A DNA stretch of 10,255 bases from Candidatus Nitrosopumilus sp. (GTDB lineage: Archaea > Thermoproteota > Nitrososphaeria > Nitrososphaerales > Nitrosopumilaceae). The DNA lies in assembly GCA_013002265.1 (NCBI GenBank), contig JABDKK010000125.1, positions 1 through 10,255 of the forward strand, in the 5' to 3' direction. A program made the position numbers and the translations under genes. The notes under the pieces are model-generated. The model saw only the letters and a list, made by a program, of their open reading frames with translations, made no database searches and was not told where the DNA came from. This document shows, piece after piece, positions 1 to 7,012 of this stretch (position 1 is the stretch's first letter; each line of letters starts with the position of its first letter).

Positions 1-2
1 AT

Positions 3-881
3 AGTAAAGTGTATGCCCCATCACACCATCTTCAAGTTTACGGACAAGGATTGCCTGAAGAAAATTTGATTATCCGACTATTTGCACCTGATGAAACTAT
101 AGCAAAATTTGATCAGATCACTACTGATAAAGACGGTTCTTTTAATTACAGTCTGTTGATTTGGCCCAAGCCTTCAACAAATTTTCCATATGGAACATAC
201 ACTGTTGAAGTGATTAGTACGGAACAAAACGGCCTTTCAAAAAAAATAGATGTAAAGTTTTCATCAACAACTGAATTGCTTGATGTACCTGTAGAACGAT
301 CCGTTAGTACGCTAGTCTTTGCCCCAGAAACTGCGGCAATTAATCAACCCATCAGGGTTTTTGTGCAAACAACTAGTGATGGCCTACTAATCGGAAATGA
401 ACCAACCAAACTACTTGGAACCACACACGTTCATCTTCCATCAGGAATATCAGTACCTCTGTCTAGTTCATTTAAGACCCTTCACCAAGGACTGTATTAC
501 GTAGATTATACTCCAAGGGAAGTTGGTACACATGTATTTCATGTTGTGGCATTTAGCCAGGGGACAACATCTCACGGATCTGCTGCAACTAATGTTCTAA
601 GTCAAGATTTGGGTGGGATTTCTGAGCAAATTATTAAACTAAATTCCATTCTAGATGAGACATCAAATGAGCTTGATGTTTTGAAATTAGAAATTGAGGG
701 ATTTGATAATACATTAGAGAAAGCTAGTAACAAAATTGATGAAAGCACAGGAACAATATCAACATCAGTAGAATTTATCAGTGAAGCCTCATCTCAACTA
801 AATTCATTACTGTTTCCAATTATAGCATCTATTGGAATTATTGTTGCTTTGCAAATTACAATTATTGCTAGAAGAAGATAG
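3..881 (+). CDS. Membrane-anchored surface protein with Ig-like domains and coiled-coil stalk (5' end outside window)
   Basis: Partial gene. The reading frame is open back to base 3, and the first visible residues already lie inside a beta-rich domain, so the GTG at 9 is unlikely to be the true start. Two beta-sandwich-like segments are visible. The first (about residues 5-85, numbered from base 9) has a TTDKDGSF...YGTYTVEV pattern typical of bacterial/archaeal Ig-like repeats. The second (about 95-195) includes GLYYVDYTPREVGTHVFHVV. A helical stretch of about 60 residues follows (205-265), rich in Leu/Ile/Glu/Ser with heptad-like spacing, probably a coiled-coil stalk. Next come one transmembrane helix (about 267-287) and an Arg-Arg-Arg cytoplasmic end. 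This layout predicts an outward-facing protein held by its C-terminus. The protease gene starts 31 bases downstream. The specific function is unknown; an adhesion or cell-envelope role is inference from architecture only. Confidence 0.8.
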   Translation, partial: SKVYAPSHHLQVYGQGLPEENLIIRLFAPDETIAKFDQITTDKDGSFNYSLLIWPKPSTNFPYGTYTVEVISTEQNGLSKKIDVKFSSTTELLDVPVERSVSTLVFAPETAAINQPIRVFVQTTSDGLLIGNEPTKLLGTTHVHLPSGISVPLSSSFKTLHQGLYYVDYTPREVGTHVFHVVAFSQGTTSHGSAATNVLSQDLGGISEQIIKLNSILDETSNELDVLKLEIEGFDNTLEKASNKIDESTGTISTSVEFISEASSQLNSLLFPIIASIGIIVALQITIIARRR

Positions 882-889
882 TTATAATA
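882..889 (+). promoter_or_regulatory. TATA box of the S8 protease gene
   Basis: TTATAATA begins immediately after the stop codon of the upstream gene. Its centre is about 27 bases before the protease ATG, the distance expected in archaea for a transcript starting at or next to the start codon. No convincing Shine-Dalgarno sequence lies before the ATG, which agrees with a leaderless mRNA. Read-through from the upstream gene is also possible. Seen by eye only. Confidence 0.4.
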
Positions 890-912
890 ATGCAGGAAAT
901 CAAAATTAGTCA

Positions 913-3900
913 ATGCCCAAAGCGGCTTTATTCATTTTTGCATTCCTTTTATCTGTAATTTTTTCCTACTCATATGCATCAACACTTGGGGATCTTATTC
1001 GAACTGATGATTCACAAAATACTACAATCTTTGATTCAGAAATTATAGATGTGGACTCTAAGTTTTTTGCTGAAAATAATTTTAAAAGATATCTGATTTT
1101 TGGATCTAATCCCCAAGAAAACAATTTTCTAAAGAATAATTCAATCAACGGAATCCACACTGATCATGGTTTCTTTTATGTTGCAATTCTTTCAGAGCAA
1201 TCAGCCTCATCACTAGTTTCACAGGGTCATTATGTGATTGAAGATTTCAAATTAGATTACCATTCGTCTGATGGCATCACTCAAGATGCATCAAGAATTG
1301 GTGAAATTACAGGTTCGACTGAAGCTAGAAAACAATTTAACGCAACTGGAAAGGGCTCCACTATAGCAATAGTGGATACTGGAGTTGATTTTTCAAATCC
1401 GGACATTCAACATTCACTTGCTAGAGATAAAAAAAACCATCCAATAATGCTTGATCCTGATGGACAAGGAATAGTTCTAACTAATGCAACTTTTTTTGCA
1501 TATATTGACAAGAATGAAATCATTAGAAACTATAGCAAACCAATTCCGTCCAACATGACGTCATCGGCATATGTAACAAAAGATGGAGTTTTTCTTGACA
1601 TATCCAAAGGTGGAAAAGGAAGCCAAATTCCAATCTACAACTCTTTTTATCCTCAGTTTGGAAATTCTCCCATTTTTAATGGAACTCTTGCACAAGACAT
1701 GAAAATTGGTCAGGACAATAGAAATTACATCAAATCAAAAAGTGGGGTGTATCATCTAGGAGTGATCTATCAGGGAGGATTACAGGGACCGCTTGCTAGA
1801 ATTCAGGTTGTACCAGTTCTTGTAGTTGATTCTTTTAGTCCTGGGGTATATGACACAATAATTCCTGATATGAGTACATCATGGGAAGACTATACAAGAT
1901 TTGATTTGAAATCTGGTGAAAAGCCAAAATATGATTTTGATTTTACCGATGAAAAACCAATCATTTTGGGAAGTGGAAAAGAATTCCTTGTCTATGATTC
2001 AAACAAGGATGGAAAAAATGATTATAGTGCAGGAACAATAGGCGCATATGTTCTTGATGTTTTTGGAGTAGTTGGAAATAATTCTACATACGTTGATGAT
2101 TCGCTAAAGGCAGTCAATGGTACACTGTTACCTCCATTTGATCCTGATGGACAATTCTTTGGAATAATGACTGACTTTATGGGTCATGGAACTTCAAGTG
2201 CAGCATCAATTACTTCGCGTGGTTTAGAAACATATGATATTTACAACAACTCTAAAAAATACTCCATTTCTGGAGTTGCACCTGATGCAAAAATTGTACC
2301 AGTCAAGGCATTATGGTTTGGAGATACAGTATACGGATGGTTGTGGGCAGCAGGATTTGATAATGCTGAACATAAGTGGGAGTTTTCAGGAAAACCAAGA
2401 GTTGACATCATATCAAACAGCTGGGGCGTTTCAAACTTTCCATCATTTAATGCATCGCCTGGTATGGATGTTTTGTCAATAATTCTTAGTGTCCTTGCAA
2501 CACCAAACTCATTGGATGAAAACTATCCAGGTGTAACGATAATTTCTAGTGCCGGAAATTCCGGACATGGATATGGTACAATTGGATTGCCAAATGCATC
2601 TCCTTTTGGAATTTCAGTTGGAGCAACTACCAACAATGTCTTTGTAGGTTATGGACCTTTCAATGATCAACCAAGATTTGGAAATGATACATCGCACTAT
2701 AACCATGTTGTAGATTTTTCTAGTAGAGGACCTGGAACAATTGGGGATCCAAAGCCTGATTTAATGAGTATCGGTGCACATGGATTTACGCCATCAAATG
2801 TCCTTAAAATCAATAAAGACTCAAAGGATGAGCCATTTTCATTATTTGGAGGAACAAGTATGGCAGCTCCTCTAGTATCCGGAATTGCAGCTATTCTAAT
2901 GGAAGAACTAACCAAAGAATCTCAAGATTATGATTCTTTTATGATCAAAAATATCTTAATGTCAACTGCAACTGATCTTAAAAATGATCCATTCACACAA
3001 GGTTCTGGTCTTGCAAATATAGAATCTGCTCTAAACTATGTTCACGGAAGTAATGGAAAATTCATAGTGTATAATGAGAACTCATATCAAAATATAAAAA
3101 AAATCATTGATCCAGCAATTGAAAGATTTAATGCTACTGCTTTAGGATTTGAAGATTTCCAGTTGCCAGCAAAAACGTTTCCTATGACTAGCTGGTTTGC
3201 AGGTCAATTATTGCCTGGAGAACGAACTACAGCCACATTTACAATAAAAAATCCAACAAATAATACATTATCTGTTAAAGTAAAATCCGAAATGCTTTCA
3301 CTAATTTCAAAAACTCAATTTAATGGAACGACTGTTGTTCGCCAGCAAGAATCTGTACTTAACAAAACAGATGCTTTTATTCCAAACTATGTGAAATTAT
3401 CTGATATCAAAAACATTAATGCCCTGGGGGATTATTTTGACAAAGAAAACCAACCCCTTGATGACTCATCACTGATGATTCTAAATGTCAATTTTCCATT
3501 TGACCAATTTATGAATGACACAGCTAAGGTATATGGAGATGATCTCAAAATATCTTCATTATATCTTTATGATTGGATTGATAGTAACAATGATACAGAA
3601 ATTACAAGTCCTGAACTATCGCTAGTAAACAGAGCTGGCTCTTGGGGTACTCTTCAAGAATTAAGAGTTTCAGATCCGTCAGAAAAATTTGAAGGTGTTC
3701 CATTAGTTGGTGTTTATCCAGTTCCAACAAGATATTCCTACTGGTTAGGTGATACAAAACAAAATTCAACTTCAATGGATTTTACAATTTCAGCTAGTTA
3801 TTATCAAAAAGAAAAATGGTCCGTGATTTGGCCTGAATCACAATCAATGTTGGTTCCACCAAAAGATACTGAAACTATTGATGTTACAATTGTTGTCCCA

Positions 3901-4743
3901 AATGATTTGGAGACAGGTGTTTATCAGGGATTTTTAAGATTTGAAAGTGAGAAACATGCTGTAAATGCACCTGTATCTTTTGTTGTAAAGCATCCAGTAA
4001 TTGAAAATGATTCTGAAATACTGATAAAGGGAAAACCTAGTGATGATGTTCTTTATGGTAATGGCTACACAAAGGGTGCATTTGATATGGTTAATCGATA
4101 TATGGCAGGTGACTGGCGTCAATTTTATTTTGATGTTCAAAATGATTCTTTAAATTCTGCAGCAATTGAGCTGTCATGGAAGCATGATGACACAAACCTT
4201 TCTGTGTTTGTAATGGATCCTGCTGGGCAAATAATTCAAACAAACGTTCCTTCTGGAGTGTTTGGACATTTTCTTGGCTGGGTATCACTTGATTGGCTAG
4301 GCAATTCTGTTTTTAGTCAGGGAGGAGGATTCTATCCTGTAAAAAATAAGGATGATACTTCAACAGTTTTGTATGTTCCAATTAATCAAACCGGCACTTA
4401 CACGATTTTGACTCATACAACTTTGTTTGGTGGAAATTCAACTACTGAACCAATTACACTGGCAGCTAAATTTACAAATATTTCCCCAGAAATGATTTTA
4501 ACTTCAGAACCAATTGATGAAGAATCCATACTAACTGACAAAACCTCTGACTCTACTAATAAAATATCAGAACTAACTCCTAAAGAATCTGATTTAACAA
4601 CAGATCCTGAAATTGTACAACAAGAACCAATTACCGTTGAAAGTTCTGACTTATCCCTTTTCACAGGCATTACCATTGGAATAGTCCTTGGAATTGCGAT
4701 CTGCATTGCTTTCATATTTATCTTTAAACAAAAATCTCCCTAG
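913..4743 (+). CDS. Secreted, membrane-anchored subtilisin-family (S8) serine protease
   Basis: A 1276-residue peptidase expected to act on the outer cell surface. Residues 1-22 form a signal peptide, with probable cleavage after YSYA. About 23-130 look like a propeptide/inhibitor region. The S8 catalytic domain follows, with Asp155 in IVDTGVD, His425 in MGHGTSS, oxyanion-hole Asn549 in SSAGNSG and Ser649 in GGTSMAAP. All key residues are present, so it should be active. The gap between Asp and His is 270 residues, against roughly 30 in classical subtilisin; long insertions here are known in pyrolysin and tripeptidyl peptidase II. About 500 residues of beta-rich C-terminal domains follow. A Ser/Thr/Glu-rich linker (about 1195-1245) leads to a transmembrane helix (about 1249-1271) and the short cationic tail FKQKSP. 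About 25 Asn-X-Ser/Thr sequons suggest heavy surface glycosylation. Substrate unknown; turnover of envelope or external proteins is inference. Confidence 0.93.
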   Translation: MPKAALFIFAFLLSVIFSYSYASTLGDLIRTDDSQNTTIFDSEIIDVDSKFFAENNFKRYLIFGSNPQENNFLKNNSINGIHTDHGFFYVAILSEQSASSLVSQGHYVIEDFKLDYHSSDGITQDASRIGEITGSTEARKQFNATGKGSTIAIVDTGVDFSNPDIQHSLARDKKNHPIMLDPDGQGIVLTNATFFAYIDKNEIIRNYSKPIPSNMTSSAYVTKDGVFLDISKGGKGSQIPIYNSFYPQFGNSPIFNGTLAQDMKIGQDNRNYIKSKSGVYHLGVIYQGGLQGPLARIQVVPVLVVDSFSPGVYDTIIPDMSTSWEDYTRFDLKSGEKPKYDFDFTDEKPIILGSGKEFLVYDSNKDGKNDYSAGTIGAYVLDVFGVVGNNSTYVDDSLKAVNGTLLPPFDPDGQFFGIMTDFMGHGTSSAASITSRGLETYDIYNNSKKYSISGVAPDAKIVPVKALWFGDTVYGWLWAAGFDNAEHKWEFSGKPRVDIISNSWGVSNFPSFNASPGMDVLSIILSVLATPNSLDENYPGVTIISSAGNSGHGYGTIGLPNASPFGISVGATTNNVFVGYGPFNDQPRFGNDTSHYNHVVDFSSRGPGTIGDPKPDLMSIGAHGFTPSNVLKINKDSKDEPFSLFGGTSMAAPLVSGIAAILMEELTKESQDYDSFMIKNILMSTATDLKNDPFTQGSGLANIESALNYVHGSNGKFIVYNENSYQNIKKIIDPAIERFNATALGFEDFQLPAKTFPMTSWFAGQLLPGERTTATFTIKNPTNNTLSVKVKSEMLSLISKTQFNGTTVVRQQESVLNKTDAFIPNYVKLSDIKNINALGDYFDKENQPLDDSSLMILNVNFPFDQFMNDTAKVYGDDLKISSLYLYDWIDSNNDTEITSPELSLVNRAGSWGTLQELRVSDPSEKFEGVPLVGVYPVPTRYSYWLGDTKQNSTSMDFTISASYYQKEKWSVIWPESQSMLVPPKDTETIDVTIVVPNDLETGVYQGFLRFESEKHAVNAPVSFVVKHPVIENDSEILIKGKPSDDVLYGNGYTKGAFDMVNRYMAGDWRQFYFDVQNDSLNSAAIELSWKHDDTNLSVFVMDPAGQIIQTNVPSGVFGHFLGWVSLDWLGNSVFSQGGGFYPVKNKDDTSTVLYVPINQTGTYTILTHTTLFGGNSTTEPITLAAKFTNISPEMILTSEPIDEESILTDKTSDSTNKISELTPKESDLTTDPEIVQQEPITVESSDLSLFTGITIGIVLGIAICIAFIFIFKQKSP
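1451..2154 (+). repeat. 17-base in-frame direct repeat flanking the protease insertion (1451-1467 and 2138-2154)
   Basis: TTGATCCTGATGGACAA occurs identically at both ends of most of the segment between the catalytic Asp and His of the S8 protease. The copies are 687 bases (229 codons) apart and in the same frame. Both encode the core DPDGQ, at residues 181-185 and 410-414. The coordinates given span the whole interval. The repeat could be two similar Asp-rich loops, perhaps metal-binding, or a trace of a duplication. The intervening sequence shows no mobile-element features. Confidence 0.7.
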
Positions 4744-4756
4744 TCATTGAACAAGG

Positions 4757-4764
4757 TTTATAAG
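4757..4764 (+). promoter_or_regulatory. TATA box of the Rieske-cytochrome b operon
   Basis: TTTATAAG lies with its centre about 29 bases before the Rieske ATG in the 46-base gap after the protease gene. This fits an archaeal TATA box with a transcript start within a few bases of the start codon. The preceding bases AACAAGG (BRE region) nearly duplicate those of the cupredoxin promoter. Confidence 0.7.
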
Positions 4765-4789
4765 CAATTTGGCGAGTACGTCAGCTTGA

Positions 4790-5395
4790 ATGTCAGAGCT
4801 GGGGACAAAAAAGTCTGACGGATTATCCCGAAGAGACTTTCTAAAGTTAATTGGTGCTGCGGGCACTGGCTTAGCATTTGCTCCTTTTGTTCCATTTGGT
4901 AATTTCATGCCAAACCCAAACCAAGCATCTTTAGAAAAAGTTCCTGTAATTTTACCTGATGGAACTCAGGCAAACATCAACACTTATCCAATTAACCATG
5001 CCGAAGTTATTACCTATCCAGCAACTGGTGATGCCGCACTTGATGCTGAAGCATTTCGTAAATGGCAATTCATTAGACTACCAGAAGAATTAGGTGGTGC
5101 CAAAAAAGATACGAGTGCTATACGAGCTTTTAGTATGATTTGTTTGCATCTTTGGTGTTTGTGGAAATATTGGCCAGATGATGGAAGAAAGAGAGGAGAG
5201 TGTCCTTGTCATGGAAGCATGTATGATCCTGTAACTGGAACAGCTTTTATTGGACCTGCCTCAGTTCAAGCTGCACCTTCAAACACATTACCTCAGTTAA
5301 CTTTAGAGGTTGATTCAGATGGTTTTGTATTCATTTTACCGCCAAAGTTTAATGCAAATGAAAACGGAGTAATAGGATATGGCCGTTTCGCTTAA
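4790..5395 (+). CDS. Rieske [2Fe-2S] iron-sulfur protein of a complex III-like cytochrome bc/b6f complex
   Basis: A 201-residue electron-transfer subunit that would take an electron from quinol at the cytochrome b Qo site and pass it to a soluble or anchored carrier. It begins with a Tat motif, SRRDFLKL (Arg14-Arg15), and a hydrophobic stretch (about 20-40) that should act as signal-anchor, leaving the cluster domain outside. Cluster ligands are Cys118 and His120 in CLHLWC and Cys138 and His141 in CPCHGS. Cys123 and Cys140 match the disulfide pair of high-potential Rieske proteins. Ser143 and Tyr145 match the two residues that hydrogen-bond the cluster and raise its potential. Loop 1 differs from the common CTHLGC by having Leu and Trp. 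The ATG lies about 29 bases after the TATA centre with no leader RBS. The last 17 bases overlap the cytochrome b gene, so the two are almost certainly translated from one mRNA. Confidence 0.95.
   Translation: MSELGTKKSDGLSRRDFLKLIGAAGTGLAFAPFVPFGNFMPNPNQASLEKVPVILPDGTQANINTYPINHAEVITYPATGDAALDAEAFRKWQFIRLPEELGGAKKDTSAIRAFSMICLHLWCLWKYWPDDGRKRGECPCHGSMYDPVTGTAFIGPASVQAAPSNTLPQLTLEVDSDGFVFILPPKFNANENGVIGYGRFA
5366..5369 (+). promoter_or_regulatory. Probable ribosome binding site for cytochrome b
   Basis: GGAG lies inside the end of the Rieske gene with a 9-base spacer before the ATG at 5379. It supports that ATG as the internal start of the second gene in the operon, in contrast to the leaderless first gene. 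A four-base match is weak evidence by itself. Confidence 0.4.
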
Positions 5396-6962
5396 ACGTA
5401 GAACAGGAGCTGTTGGCTTCTTCTACTGGTTATGGGATGGCATAGATAGAACCATCTTTACTGGAATCAAGTTTTCATTTCCAGCTAGGTTTGTAAGTCC
5501 ATTTGGTTTCTTAGGAATGCTTACTTTTATTGTATTTATTATTCTTGGAGTATCTGGAGCTCTTCTCATGTTCTATTACCAACCAATATTAGATAGGGCT
5601 TGGGATAGTGTTCAATTCATTAATGATGAAGTTCCGTTTGGTTTTCATATTAGAAACATACACTATCATGGTTCTAATGCAATGGTTCTCTTAGCAGTTC
5701 TTCACATGTACTATCAATACTTTAGTGGACGATACAAAATAAGAAACGAAGTATTGTGGATGACGGGTGTAATTCTTGGAGTTGTTACAATTCTAGAAGC
5801 ATTTACAGGATATGATGTTATTTTTAGTGAGAGAGCAGAACTGGCAATTAGCATTGCAGCATCACTAACTACATCCATACCGGTAGTTGGGCCGACTATT
5901 CGTGATGCAGCGCTTGGCAGTGGCTTTTCAGACTTTGTATTGAGGTTTTATGCCCAACACGTATTCTTGTTACCAATTGTTATGTTGGGTTTAATGGCAG
6001 TTCACTTCCCAAGATTCCTTGTATTTGATGTGCCAATGGTGATGGCAATTTCTGGTGCTATTCTAATTACAGGTGGTGTCTTCCCAATTGATCTTGGATT
6101 CAAGTTTGAGCCTACAGTTCCGCCCGGTGTTACAGTTCCTGAATGGTATTTGACTGGAATCTACGCATTCATGAGAACACAGTATGACAAGTTTGTCACA
6201 GGTTTACTCTGGCCGTTACTATTTATCATATCATTTGTCTTGATTCCCTTTATCGATAGATACAAGAAATTTTCTTGGAGAGACAGACCAATAATTACCG
6301 CATTTGGAATAACTAGTCTTGCTCAAATCATGGTCACTACATATTGGGGCTTTTACATCTCGCCTGACATTTCGGTTCCACTTGTAGAGCGTTTGGTAAT
6401 TGATCCGATATTCTTCTACTCTACTATGATATTGATGGTTCCATTAGGATTTGGCTTTACGTATATGATGATTAAACTTGCAAATGAGGCTGAGAGAAAA
6501 TCAAAGATTGCAAAAAGTACTGGTCCAAAGAAGGTAGCGACAATCAATCTTTCAGAAAAATGGATCAACTGGGTTTTAATAGCATTATTGGCATTCCAAG
6601 TCTTCTTAAACATTGCAGCATATAATGCAGCATTAACAGGAATGAAGAATGTATCTTTGTTCTTTGTTGGTGTAATATTGCTAGTGTTTGCTGGATTCTT
6701 CCATGTTTACAGATATGCAATGAGCCAGCAAAAGAACGCACCTCCACCACCACCAACACCTGTACAAGATGAAAAACCAAAACTTGCAGAACCCACTGCA
6801 TCTGTAGAACCAAGTAAGTTGCCTGAAGAAAAACCAACAGAATCAAAACCACAACTTAAAGAAATAGCACCTGAAGTTTCATCTCCAAAGACACAAGCAA
6901 ATCTTGGAGTTGGCGCAGACATTAATCCAAATCTTGGCTCTAATGATATCAATAAACCATGA
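5379..6962 (+). CDS. Cytochrome b, fused b6/subunit IV type, with C-terminal extension
   Basis: The 527-residue membrane core of the complex III-like quinol oxidoreductase, partner of the Rieske protein encoded just upstream. Four heme-ligand histidines are visible. His95 and His109 in the second helix have 13 residues between them. His194 and His209 in the fourth helix have 14 between them, which is the cytochrome b6 spacing rather than the mitochondrial 13. The Qo-site motif PEWY is at 254-257, so the b6-like and subunit IV-like halves are in one chain. By eye there are eight helices in usual places (about 44-66, 98-118, 125-145, 188-209, 216-236, 273-292, 306-326, 344-365) and two extra ones (about 396-416 and 424-444). 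A polar tail of about 75 residues follows, with a run of five prolines and many Lys/Glu/Pro. The start ATG overlaps the Rieske gene by 17 bases and has GGAG upstream. The role in ammonia-oxidiser respiration is inferred from family and context. Confidence 0.95.
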   Translation: MAVSLKRRTGAVGFFYWLWDGIDRTIFTGIKFSFPARFVSPFGFLGMLTFIVFIILGVSGALLMFYYQPILDRAWDSVQFINDEVPFGFHIRNIHYHGSNAMVLLAVLHMYYQYFSGRYKIRNEVLWMTGVILGVVTILEAFTGYDVIFSERAELAISIAASLTTSIPVVGPTIRDAALGSGFSDFVLRFYAQHVFLLPIVMLGLMAVHFPRFLVFDVPMVMAISGAILITGGVFPIDLGFKFEPTVPPGVTVPEWYLTGIYAFMRTQYDKFVTGLLWPLLFIISFVLIPFIDRYKKFSWRDRPIITAFGITSLAQIMVTTYWGFYISPDISVPLVERLVIDPIFFYSTMILMVPLGFGFTYMMIKLANEAERKSKIAKSTGPKKVATINLSEKWINWVLIALLAFQVFLNIAAYNAALTGMKNVSLFFVGVILLVFAGFFHVYRYAMSQQKNAPPPPPTPVQDEKPKLAEPTASVEPSKLPEEKPTESKPQLKEIAPEVSSPKTQANLGVGADINPNLGSNDINKP

Positions 6963-6983
6963 TCCTAAAAATCCTAAACAAGC

Positions 6984-6991
6984 TTTATAAG
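6984..6991 (+). promoter_or_regulatory. TATA box of the cupredoxin gene
   Basis: TTTATAAG lies in the 50-base gap after cytochrome b, with its centre about 25 bases before the cupredoxin ATG. This predicts a leaderless or near-leaderless transcript. The octamer is identical to that of the Rieske operon, and the 15 bases 6977-6991 match 4750-4764 at all but one position. Confidence 0.7.
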
Positions 6992-7012
6992 AACTTGAGA
7001 GGCTAAAAAATT

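Noticed and set aside
9..11. GTG at 9 as start of the first surface protein
   Set aside because: The frame stays open to the window edge and the first residues are already in a beta-rich domain, so the gene begins upstream.
1468..2137. Mobile element or intein between the two 17-base repeats in the protease
   Set aside because: The segment is an open in-frame part of the protein without transposase, endonuclease or intein splice motifs, and it fits the known insertion site of S8 relatives.
2234..2482. 82-codon + strand frame inside the protease gene
   Set aside because: It lies in another frame of a clear S8 catalytic domain and its translation shows no domain-like pattern.
4413..4715. 100-codon minus-strand frame opposite the protease C-terminus
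   Set aside because: Its Ser/Val-rich translation mirrors the Ser/Thr/Glu linker on the other strand, and no promoter or RBS is visible.
6565..6852. 95-codon minus-strand frame opposite cytochrome b
   Set aside because: Antisense to a well-supported gene; its low-complexity Leu/Val/Gln composition is what the complement of the proline/lysine-rich tail would give.
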